A stretch of DNA of 64,000 bases from Hydrogenophilales bacterium 12-61-10 (GTDB lineage Bacteria > Pseudomonadota > Gammaproteobacteria > Burkholderiales > Thiobacillaceae). Under the pieces are notes generated by a model. It did no database searches. It was not told where the DNA came from and saw only the letters and a program-made list of their open reading frames with translations. This document shows, in pieces, positions 46,870 through 54,533 of the stretch; the first letter of the stretch is position 1; each line of letters opens with the position of its first letter. The stretch lies in the NCBI GenBank assembly GCA_002279795.1, contig NCCT01000002.1, positions 30,344-94,343 of the forward strand, in the 5' to 3' direction. A program made the position numbers and the translations under genes.

Positions 46870-47316
46870 ATGCTGACCCAACGCCTGTTGCGTGCCCCCC
46901 TCGCCGCACTCCTGTTGTTCATGATCGCTGCCTGCTCGCAGGATGTCGGCCCTGTGCTGACGGCACCTGACGCCTACGCCAAAGCCCAGGCCGGCGCGCT
47001 GACGCTGATCGACGTCCGCCATGCCAGTGAATGGCAGCAGACGGGCGTGGCCCCGGGTGCGCTGCGCATCGACATGACCGACACGCAGGGCGAAGCCGGC
47101 TTCGTCCAGCGGGTGAGCAGCAACATGGCGGGGAACAAAAACGCCCCAATCGGCCTCCTTAGCCCGGCGGGTAACCGCAGCGCCAACGCCCAGAAGGCGT
47201 TGCGCGACGCGGGGTTCACCCAGGTTTACAACATCAAGGAAGGCATGAACGGCAGCAGTGCCGGGCCCGGCTGGATCGCGCGCGGATTGCCGCTGCAACC
47301 CTGCCCGGATTGCTGA
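46870..47316 (+). CDS. Rhodanese-like lipoprotein lacking the catalytic Cys
   Basis: The 148-residue protein has a lipoprotein signal (LLLFMIAAC) and a rhodanese domain (LTLIDVRHASEWQQTGVAPG, GFTQVYNIKEGMNGSSAGPGW). The active-site loop reads IGLLSPAGNRS, with Ser where the sulfur-carrying Cys should be, so it is probably not a sulfurtransferase. It is a tandem paralogue of the next gene. Ends in CPDC, a possible second redox or metal site. Confidence 0.85.
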   Translation: MLTQRLLRAPLAALLLFMIAACSQDVGPVLTAPDAYAKAQAGALTLIDVRHASEWQQTGVAPGALRIDMTDTQGEAGFVQRVSSNMAGNKNAPIGLLSPAGNRSANAQKALRDAGFTQVYNIKEGMNGSSAGPGWIARGLPLQPCPDC

Positions 47317-47408
47317 GTCGTGGCTGATCGCGGCGGCGTGCCTTGCTTGACGGCCGATCAGGACGCCTTCCTGGCCAATCCGGTTTCATGTTCATTTCAG
47401 GAGTATTC

Positions 47409-47849
47409 ATGTTGATACAACGCCTTTCTCTCGCCGCAGCGGCCAGCTTCATGCTGCTGTCGATCAATGCCTGTTCACAGGACAGCGGCCCCACCCTCGC
47501 CGCCCCCGACGCCTTCGGGCAAGCGCAGGCGGGCACGCTCACGTTGATCGATATCCGCCGCCCCGACGAATGGAAGCAGACCGGCGTGGCGAAGGACGCG
47601 CTGCAGATCAACATGGCGCAGGGCGACGCCGGCTTCGTCGCGCAGGTGGCGGCCGAAACCGGCGGCGACAAGAATGCGCCGATCGGCCTGATCTGCCGCA
47701 CCGGCAACCGCACCACGCAGATGCAACGCGTGTTGAAAGAGGCGGGCTACACCCATGTCTACAACATCAAGGAAGGCATGGCCGGCAGCGGCGCCGGACC
47801 CGGCTGGCTCGCGCGCGGCTTGCCGCTGGAGGCGTGCGAGCGCTGTTGA
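47409..47849 (+). CDS. Rhodanese-like lipoprotein with catalytic Cys
   Basis: The 146-residue protein parallels the preceding gene but keeps the loop GLICRTGNRT, so it should accept sulfane sulfur. The signal has a weak lipobox (INAC). Other conserved parts are LTLIDIRRPDEWKQTGVAK and YNIKEGMAGSGAGPGW. It ends in CERC. AGGAG precedes the ATG. In a sulfur oxidiser it likely handles thiosulfate or persulfide sulfur in the periplasm (inference). Confidence 0.87.
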   Translation: MLIQRLSLAAAASFMLLSINACSQDSGPTLAAPDAFGQAQAGTLTLIDIRRPDEWKQTGVAKDALQINMAQGDAGFVAQVAAETGGDKNAPIGLICRTGNRTTQMQRVLKEAGYTHVYNIKEGMAGSGAGPGWLARGLPLEACERC

Positions 47850-48253
47850 TGCCACGCAAATTCCTGTCGCCGTATCGGCGGCAGAACACCAGTCAAGGCC
47901 GCGAGTAGCGGCCTTGATTGTGTCCGCCAGCGTCAGCGCAAGGCGCTCAAGGCATGGCCGCATCCTCGGCGACTGCAGCCGGCAGACGAACCGCGTCCGG
48001 CCTCTTGGCCACACAGGTCAACCCCGACAGCCAGCCCCCCCCCTCGGCGCGCGATCATTGATTTTCTGGCTGCTTGAAACAAGGCTGACATACTGGCCCG
48101 ATAGGATGCTCAACGTGCCGGATCGATATCGGGCGCATGCGCAGGAACCCAGGCTTCCGCTTCGATGGACAGTCGAATCGTTCCAGTTCCGCCGCGCTGA
48201 CTCGTCGATTGGGTACGTTTTTCCTCCTATCACTCATTTATGGAATTTCTGCC
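47850..48253. other. Intergenic region with a terminator, otherwise empty
   Basis: TCAAGGCCGC-GAGTA-GCGGCCTTGA (47893-47917) is a 10-bp hairpin terminator for the rhodanese pair. The remaining 336 bases hold no gene that I can support and no convincing promoter or Pho box for the PhoX-like gene. Confidence 0.65.
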
Positions 48254-49642
48254 ATGACATTGAACAAGCTTACGCTCGCCATCGGCCTGCTTTTGGCCGG
48301 CTCTTCGGCCTTCGCCTCCGGCACGTCTTTTGAAGACTTCACGCCGATGGTCGGCGATACGGTTGCCGGCTCGCTGCCCGAGTCCGCTCCTTTCAAACTG
48401 GCCTCGCCGCACTTCAGCCAGATGACCATCGTGGCGCGTGACACGGCCCAGACCAGCCGTTTCGACAGCGGCAACTACGACATGCACACCGCGAACGAAA
48501 CCGGCCCCGAAGCCGGCCGTTACCTGTTCACCGTGTACGAAACCAGCCAGGCCGGCATCCAGCGCACCGACCTGCGCACCATGCAGACCACCACCATCTG
48601 GCACAGCCCGGCTGCCGCCCCCGCGCTGGACAGCCACCGCTCCTTCGACGCTTCGCGCTGGACCCCGTGGGGCAGCTTCCTGACCGCCGAAGAATCCTGG
48701 AGCGATCCGGCCGCCGTCCCCACCAGCCACTATGGCCGCCTGTTCGAAGTGGTCAACCCGCTGGCCGCCCCCGCCGACATCGTGATCAAGCACCGCGACG
48801 TCCTGCCGCGCGTCTCGCACGAAGGCCTCGCTTTCGACAAGAAGAACAATCTGTACTTCATCGACGAGCGCAACGACAGCCACATCTTCAAGTTCACCTC
48901 GACCAACCCGCAGGCTGACAACGGCGACGATTTCTTCGCTGCCGGCCAGACCTTTGTGCTGCGCGTGGGCGATGGCATGACTGAAGAAGCCACCGGTGCT
49001 GCCACCTGGATTCCGCTGACCGACATCAACGGCGTTGCCCTGCCCGGCGCCGTCGTCGTCACCGATCCCAACGGCCTGACCGCGATCGACGGCCGCGCTA
49101 CACCGAACCTGCCCGCCTTCCTCGGCACCAACTTCGACCGCCCCGAAGATCTGGAAATCAAGACGCTGAAAAACGGCAAGCAAATGCTGTTCGTGGCCAC
49201 CACCACCAACAGCAAGGTGTTCTCGATCGACCTGCGCAACGACGTGGTCAAACTGTTCGTCAGCCGCGATACCCAGGACATGGCTACCGGCGCGCCTGTC
49301 GGCGATCAATTCACCAGCCCCGACAACGTGGCGATCGATTCTGACGGCAACCTGTACATCGTCGAAGACCAGCCGGGCGGCAAGCAAGACACCTGGTTCG
49401 CTAAAGACGACAACAACGACGGCGTCGCCGAAGCCGTCGGCAAATGGGCCAGCCTGACGACCGTCGGTGCGGAAGGTTCCGGCCTGTATTTCGACAAATT
49501 CAAGTCGAATACCGCCTACATCAACGTGCAGCACCCCAGCAGCAAGGTTGATCGCACCATCATGCTCACCACGCCTTGCCAGAAAACCAAGGGCGACAAC
49601 GGCCATCATTACGGTCACGACAAAGGTCACGACAAGGACTGA
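48254..49642 (+). CDS. PhoX-like (DUF839) exported phosphatase or propeller protein
   Basis: The 462-residue protein has a Sec signal peptide (MTLNKLTLAIGLLLAGSSAF) and a beta-propeller body with PhoX-type segments: GRYLFTVYETSQAGIQRTDL, WTPWGSFLTAEESW, SHEGLAFDKKNNLYFIDER, FDRPEDLEIKTL and SPDNVAIDSDGNLYIVEDQP. Classical PhoX alkaline phosphatases are longer (over 600) and Tat-exported, so this shorter Sec-type member may not be a phosphatase. The end is His/Asp/Lys-rich. A frame extending 39 codons upstream lacks a signal. Confidence 0.82.
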   Translation: MTLNKLTLAIGLLLAGSSAFASGTSFEDFTPMVGDTVAGSLPESAPFKLASPHFSQMTIVARDTAQTSRFDSGNYDMHTANETGPEAGRYLFTVYETSQAGIQRTDLRTMQTTTIWHSPAAAPALDSHRSFDASRWTPWGSFLTAEESWSDPAAVPTSHYGRLFEVVNPLAAPADIVIKHRDVLPRVSHEGLAFDKKNNLYFIDERNDSHIFKFTSTNPQADNGDDFFAAGQTFVLRVGDGMTEEATGAATWIPLTDINGVALPGAVVVTDPNGLTAIDGRATPNLPAFLGTNFDRPEDLEIKTLKNGKQMLFVATTTNSKVFSIDLRNDVVKLFVSRDTQDMATGAPVGDQFTSPDNVAIDSDGNLYIVEDQPGGKQDTWFAKDDNNDGVAEAVGKWASLTTVGAEGSGLYFDKFKSNTAYINVQHPSSKVDRTIMLTTPCQKTKGDNGHHYGHDKGHDKD

Positions 49643-49700
49643 AGCCGGGTGATCCAGCTGGCCAGCTCAACGTAGTCCGAGCGGTCAGCAGGTCTAAATC

Positions 49701-49735
49701 AAGCCCCGCATGCGCACGCGTGCGGGGCTTTTTTC
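49701..49735 (+). terminator. Intrinsic terminator of the PhoX-like gene
   Basis: AAGCCCCGCATGCG and CGCGTGCGGGGCTT pair over 14 positions with one wobble, followed by T5. Confidence 0.9.
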
Positions 49736-49781
49736 AATCGAGCAACATGTTGGGCTAGCGGCAACAAAAAGAGGCCGCAAT

Positions 49782-49798
49782 CGCCCCATGCTGGTGCA
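49782..49798. promoter_or_regulatory. Likely NtrC site of the ATP-grasp operon
   Basis: CGCCCCATGCTGGTGCA matches TGCACCA-N3-TGGTGCA at 12 of 14 positions. Its centre is about 97 bases upstream of the predicted transcription start. Confidence 0.6.
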
Positions 49799-49860
49799 CG
49801 GGGCGCCGGGCGCACGCCGCCACTCCTTATTCAGTATTGTTTTACAAGGATTTTCAAACC

Positions 49861-49876
49861 TGGCACAGAGGCTGCT
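49861..49876 (+). promoter_or_regulatory. Sigma-54 promoter of the ATP-grasp operon
   Basis: TGGCACAGAGGCTGCT matches TGGCAC-N5-TTGC except for one base (CTGC) and has GG-N10-GC spacing. The predicted start near 49887 leaves a 63-base leader. Confidence 0.7.
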
Positions 49877-49949
49877 CAGTAACCAGGCAGTACCCATACA
49901 CATACGCGACCACGACACATAATAAAGGTGCGCGAAGATCGGAGACCGG

Positions 49950-51401
49950 ATGATGAAGATTGACTGCGACAGTTATCCGCTGCTGGGCGGATATGACGAA
50001 TTGCTGGAAGCACCAGGCAAGCCGCGTGCGGGCGCCGGCGGATTGTGCGACTACTTTGCCGAACTGCCAACCGACGAACTTGAGGCGCGCCACCGTGCCG
50101 TGGACGCCGCGATCATGGCGGCGGGCATCACCTTCACGGTGTATTCCGAGGCCGGCAACATCGACCGCGCGTGGCCATTCGACGTGGTGCCGCGGATTAT
50201 CGAAAAAGCCGAATGGGACCGCATCGAGGCCGGGCTGAAACAGCGGCTGCAGGCGCTCAACCGCTTTATCGACGACATCTATCACGATCAGGCCATCGTC
50301 AAGGACGGCGTGTTCCCCGCCGAGGTGCTGGCCGACTCGAAGAATTTTCGCGCCGCCTGCGTCGGCGCCAATCCGCCGTTCGGCGTCTGGGCGCACATCT
50401 GCGGCACCGACCTCGTGCGCGACGGCGACGGCACGGTCTACGTGCTGGAAGACAACCTGCGCGTGCCGTCCGGCGTGTCCTACATGCTTGAGAACCGCCA
50501 GCTGATGAAAAAGCTGTTCCCCGAACTGTTCACGCGCTACGACGTGCTGCCGGTCGACGACTACACCGCGCAGCTGTACGACATGCTGGCCGCGCTGTCG
50601 CCGCGCGAAGGAGAGCGCCCGGAAATCGCCGTGCTCACCCCCGGCATTTACAACTCGGCCTATTTCGAGCATTCGTATCTGGCACAGCAGATGGGCGCGC
50701 ATCTGGTCGAAGGCTCCGACCTGGTGGTGCTCGACGACGATTGCGTCTACATGAAAACGATCGAAGGCCTGACCCGGCTCGACGTCATCTACCGTCGCGT
50801 CGACGATGACTTCATCGACCCCGAAGTGTTCCGCGCCGACTCCGCGCTCGGCGTGCCCGGCCTGATGCGCGCCTGGAAAGCCGGCAAGGTCGGCATCGCC
50901 AACGCACCCGGTTCCGGCGTCGCCGACGACAAGGTCGTGTACGCCTACGTCCCGCAGATGATCGAGTATTACCTCGGCGAAAAAGCGATCCTGCCCAACG
51001 TGCCGAGCTATCTGTGCATGCACAAGAAAGACTGCGACTACGTGCTGGCGAACCTGGACAAGCTGGTGGTGAAGCCAGCCAACGAATCCGGCGGCTACGG
51101 CATGCTGATCGGCCCCCAATCCACGCCGGAGGAACAGGCAATCTTCGCCGGACTGATCATGGAAAATCCGCGCAACTACATGGCACAGCCCACGCTGTCG
51201 CTGTCCACCGTGCCAACGCTGTGCGACGGCCTGATCGAGCCGCGCCACGTCGACTTGCGGCCGTTCATCCTGCAGTCGAAGGACACCTACGTCACCCGCG
51301 GCGGTCTCACCCGTGTGGCCCTGCGGCGCGGCTCGCTGGTGGTCAACTCGTCACAGGGCGGCGGCAGCAAGGACACCTGGGTTGTGCAGGGGGTGGCCTG
51401 A
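49950..51401 (+). CDS. Circularly permuted ATP-grasp protein (DUF404/DUF407)
   Basis: The 483-residue protein has the N-terminal DUF404 part (FTVYSEAGNIDRAWPFDVVPRII) and the ATP-grasp part (FGVWAHICGTDLVRDGDGTVYVLEDNLRVPSGVSYMLENR, VLTPGIYNSAYFEHSYLAQQMGAHLVEGSDL, KPANESGGYGMLIGP). The family is thought to ligate amino groups in peptide-like modifications; the product is unknown. The gene is coupled to the alpha-E gene (TGATG). Together with the sigma-54/NtrC elements upstream, a nitrogen-starvation role is inferred. Confidence 0.92.
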   Translation: MMKIDCDSYPLLGGYDELLEAPGKPRAGAGGLCDYFAELPTDELEARHRAVDAAIMAAGITFTVYSEAGNIDRAWPFDVVPRIIEKAEWDRIEAGLKQRLQALNRFIDDIYHDQAIVKDGVFPAEVLADSKNFRAACVGANPPFGVWAHICGTDLVRDGDGTVYVLEDNLRVPSGVSYMLENRQLMKKLFPELFTRYDVLPVDDYTAQLYDMLAALSPREGERPEIAVLTPGIYNSAYFEHSYLAQQMGAHLVEGSDLVVLDDDCVYMKTIEGLTRLDVIYRRVDDDFIDPEVFRADSALGVPGLMRAWKAGKVGIANAPGSGVADDKVVYAYVPQMIEYYLGEKAILPNVPSYLCMHKKDCDYVLANLDKLVVKPANESGGYGMLIGPQSTPEEQAIFAGLIMENPRNYMAQPTLSLSTVPTLCDGLIEPRHVDLRPFILQSKDTYVTRGGLTRVALRRGSLVVNSSQGGGSKDTWVVQGVA

Positions 51402-52375
51402 TGCTGGCGCGCGTAGCTGAAAACCTCTACTGGATGGCGCGTTATCTGGAACGCGCCGAAGACACCGCCCGCCTGATCAACGCCACCACCATGCTGCTGA
51501 TGGACATGCCGCGCGGCGCCAGCTTCGGCTGGGAAGACCTGCTGCGCGTGGTCGGGCTGGACAAGGCGTTTCACCAGCATTACGACGAGGCGAGCGAAAC
51601 CGCCGTGATGAGCTTTCTGATCCAGGACGAGCGCAACCCGTCGTCGATCTTTGCCTGCGTGCGCCTGGCGCGCGAGAACACCCGCACCTTTCGCGAGGTG
51701 CTGCCGCGCGAGTCGTGGGAATGGGTCAACGAGCTGTACCTCTACACCAGCACCCACCTGACCAGCGCGCTCGACCGCCGCAAGCGCTTCGACGTGCTGA
51801 ACGAAATCATCCGCCGCCGCCAGGCCGTGGTCGGCCTTTTGTCCGGCACCATGAGCCGCGACGAAGGCTTTCAGTTCATGCGCCTGGGGCGCAACCTCGA
51901 GCGCGCCGACATGACCACGCGCGTCCTCGACGTCAGTCATGCGATCAACGTGCCCTACCAGAGCAGCGAGGCGGCCCTGCAGCTCAACCTGCCCGACCTG
52001 ATCTGGATGAGCGTGCTGCATGCGCTGTCGGCGCACCAGATGTACCGCCGCCACGTCAGCGTGCACGCGCGCGGCCACAAGGTGCTGGCGTTCTTGCTCA
52101 ACGACCCGCTGTTTCCGCGCAGCGTGCGGCACTGCCTGCACGAAATCCAGTTTGCCCTCGGCGAACTGCCCGGCATTGAACCGATGCGCCACCTGCAGGG
52201 CATGCTCGACGAGGTCGACCACGCCGATTACCGCGCGCTGGCCAACAGCGGGCTGCACCCTTTTTGCGACGACATCCAGGCGCGGCTGGCCGAACTCAAC
52301 GCCGTTATCGCCCAGACCTTTTTTCGCGCGGCGCATACGCAAAACATGACCCAATCGCAGTTCAGCCTGGTTTGA
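51401..52375 (+). CDS. Alpha-E domain protein (DUF403)
   Basis: The 324-residue all-helical protein starts MLARVAENLYWMARYLERAE and has the family motifs RLARENTRTFREVLPRESWEWVNELY, FQFMRLGRNLERADMTTRVLD and DLIWMSVLHALSAHQMYRRH, ending near FFRAAHTQNMTQSQFSLV. Alpha-E proteins nearly always accompany the circularly permuted ATP-grasp protein, often with a transglutaminase-like gene, which is absent here. The start overlaps the preceding stop by one base. Confidence 0.93.
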   Translation: MLARVAENLYWMARYLERAEDTARLINATTMLLMDMPRGASFGWEDLLRVVGLDKAFHQHYDEASETAVMSFLIQDERNPSSIFACVRLARENTRTFREVLPRESWEWVNELYLYTSTHLTSALDRRKRFDVLNEIIRRRQAVVGLLSGTMSRDEGFQFMRLGRNLERADMTTRVLDVSHAINVPYQSSEAALQLNLPDLIWMSVLHALSAHQMYRRHVSVHARGHKVLAFLLNDPLFPRSVRHCLHEIQFALGELPGIEPMRHLQGMLDEVDHADYRALANSGLHPFCDDIQARLAELNAVIAQTFFRAAHTQNMTQSQFSLV

Positions 52376-52379
52376 CGAG

Positions 52380-53612
52380 ATGACCGCATCGCTCCGTTTT
52401 CCCCGCGTCGGCGACAAGCAAAACTCGCCGCAGTTTGAAGACTATCTGGGCCGCCTGCTCGACGAACGCGACCGCATCGGCCTGACCGACGCGATCCGCC
52501 AGATCGACGCCCTGATGATCACCGTCGAGCCCAGCCACGCGGTTGCCTACGTCGCCGAGCTATGCGTGATGACCCCGTATCACTATCTCGTCACGCTGGA
52601 AACCGAAACCCATTTCACCCACATCCTGCGCATCGACATGCACGCGCCCGACCTCCTGGTGCGCGAAGTGAAAGACCCCAACGTGCGCGGCATTTTCAGG
52701 AGCCTCAACGAGGTCTACCCGATCGGCGCGGTCAAGCCCAACTCGCGCTACATGGGTGAGGTGCTGCGCGTCACCGACGCCCATGCGGTGGTCGACATGC
52801 AGAAAGCACGCGACATCCGCTTCTTCAACCAGGAACAGATCCGCAAACTCGAACTGCCGGGCAACCTGGCGGTGGTCAAGCCCAGTCCCTACACCCACAA
52901 CATCGTTGCCTACTGGGAGCGCCCCGAGTCCGACATCCGTGTCTATGCGCTCGGCTGGAGCAGCATCCGCGACGACCTGCAGGCCGCGTACGAAGCCGCC
53001 AAGGCGACGCAAAAGCGGCTCGGTATCGACGATCTGCTGCTGCCGATCGACCATCTGGCCACGCGCATCTACAGCCAGAACCGCGAGGCCGCCATCCTCG
53101 AATACCTGACGCTGACAAGCTACTACTTCTGGGGCGCCTACGACATCGAAGACCAGAACTCGTCGACCAACGTCACCAAGAGCGTGCACTACGCCAACGA
53201 GCTCGAATCGCCGGCCAAAGTATTCACCGCAGCCAACCACCCCTACTTCATGAACCACCTGCTGACCGAGTCGCCGACCGAAGCCTTCGTGCGCAACTTC
53301 GGCCCGCGCCTGCATCACATCGCCGTCGCGGTGAAGGACGGTGAAACCGGGGCGCTCGCCAACATCGACCATGTCGTCAACGCGCTGCGCGACTGCGGGC
53401 AGACCTTCCTGCTCGACGTCATCGGCTCGAAAGAAGCGGGACTCAAGCAGATATTCTCCAGCGCGTCGGAATACTCCTCGCTGATCATCGAATACGTCCA
53501 GCGCTTCGGCGGCTTCCAGGGCTTTTTCACCAAGGACAACGTCGCCGAACTGACCCAGGCCGCCGGCGCGGAAGAATCGCTCCGTGCGCTGCAGGAAGCC
53601 GCCCAGGCCTGA
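52380..53612 (+). CDS. VOC-fold protein resembling 4-hydroxyphenylpyruvate dioxygenase
   Basis: The 410-residue protein has a C-terminal half close to HPPD-type dioxygenases: RLHHIAVAVKDGETGALANI, then LKQIFSSASEYSSLIIEYVQ and GGFQGFFTKDNVAELTQ. Candidate iron ligands are His225 (PIDHLATR), His312/313 (LHHIAV) and Glu371 (IIEYV). The N-terminal half (1-215) is not recognised. It starts 4 bases after the alpha-E stop, so it belongs to the same operon. The substrate is unknown; a keto acid is one option. Confidence 0.7.
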   Translation: MTASLRFPRVGDKQNSPQFEDYLGRLLDERDRIGLTDAIRQIDALMITVEPSHAVAYVAELCVMTPYHYLVTLETETHFTHILRIDMHAPDLLVREVKDPNVRGIFRSLNEVYPIGAVKPNSRYMGEVLRVTDAHAVVDMQKARDIRFFNQEQIRKLELPGNLAVVKPSPYTHNIVAYWERPESDIRVYALGWSSIRDDLQAAYEAAKATQKRLGIDDLLLPIDHLATRIYSQNREAAILEYLTLTSYYFWGAYDIEDQNSSTNVTKSVHYANELESPAKVFTAANHPYFMNHLLTESPTEAFVRNFGPRLHHIAVAVKDGETGALANIDHVVNALRDCGQTFLLDVIGSKEAGLKQIFSSASEYSSLIIEYVQRFGGFQGFFTKDNVAELTQAAGAEESLRALQEAAQA

Positions 53613-53713
53613 CCCATCCAGAACTGACATTTATGGGCGTACAGGCTCAAGTTTGGTCACACGCAACCGTATCAATCAGTATTCAATTAAATTCTTATAC
53701 AGCGGAGAAACGC

Positions 53714-54007
53714 ATGGACCGGGAAACCCTGAACGAGATGGTGAAATTGAAATTCGCCGTGCGCAAAGCCGACGGAACGGTCATCGACCTGGTCAAGCTG
53801 GCAGCCGATGCCGACTACGCCGATGCCGTCCTCAGCGCAGCTGAAAACCTGCCGGACGAATCGCTGGTCCTGCTGGCCATGACCCTGCGCGACAAGTTCG
53901 GCCTGCTGTCGGCGCAGCCCGCAACCGCGCTGCGCGAAGCCGCGCCCGCCGAGAAAAAATCCGCATCACCCGCTACCGAGCGCTACACCTACGGCGCACG
54001 CAGCTAG
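53714..54007 (+). CDS. Small hypothetical protein (97 residues)
   Basis: The ATG has GGAGAAACGC upstream. The protein (MDRETLNEMVKLKFAVRKAD, then a helical body and an Ala-rich tail ending TERYTYGARS) is soluble, with no signal peptide or membrane segment and no recognised domain. It follows the VOC gene by 101 bases and is the last gene before the island at 54 kb. Confidence 0.65.
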   Translation: MDRETLNEMVKLKFAVRKADGTVIDLVKLAADADYADAVLSAAENLPDESLVLLAMTLRDKFGLLSAQPATALREAAPAEKKSASPATERYTYGARS

Positions 54008-54533
54008 CGGTCTGCTTGCTGTGAGACTTCGGCGGATTCAGGCTTGTGATGCCGCCTGGATTGACGTGTCAGTGGATGAACCGTGAGCGCACGCGAGTCG
54101 CCGTCTCCCAATCAATAGCGCCTGCAAAATCACAGGCGTTCAGTTGCCGGGGCAACTCCGCTTTCCCCGCAGCCCCGTTCCAGCAGCAGGCCTGCGGTGA
54201 GCTTGCGCTTGGGGCTGCAACCGGCCAGGAGCAGACATTCGGCAGCGGCCGCTTATGGTGCTTCAAGTTGCACGAGTAGCGCGGCTGTGAAGTGTTCGCT
54301 CTTTGAGCGAGTCTCGGTATCGCGACGTGCATCGAAGGAAGGCGGAGCGGGGAATATCCGCATCGCGGCTCGGACCGTTGCACTGTCAGGTGGGTCTCTG
54401 GGTCGGCTGCTACGGCAACAGTTGACGAGTCTTTCGGTCGACCGGGGTGATCGTTGGCGGGGTCGACCCATCGCCGAGTGTTGCCATATGTTGGCGCTAA
54501 TAGGTCATTCAATTTCGTGCGAAACTCCAACCA
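54008..54533. other. Left flank of the island, no gene supported
   Basis: These 526 bases contain open frames on both strands but none with a ribosome site, normal codon use or a recognisable domain. The base pattern differs from the surrounding operons and looks like eroded, recombined DNA. No promoter for the large gene could be fixed. Confidence 0.45.

Larger units (their letters stand above)
49643..49949. other. Intergenic region with terminator and sigma-54 promoter elements
   Basis: The region holds the terminator of the PhoX-like gene (49701-49735), a likely NtrC dyad (49782-49798) and a sigma-54 promoter (49861-49876), listed separately. No gene is visible. Confidence 0.7.
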
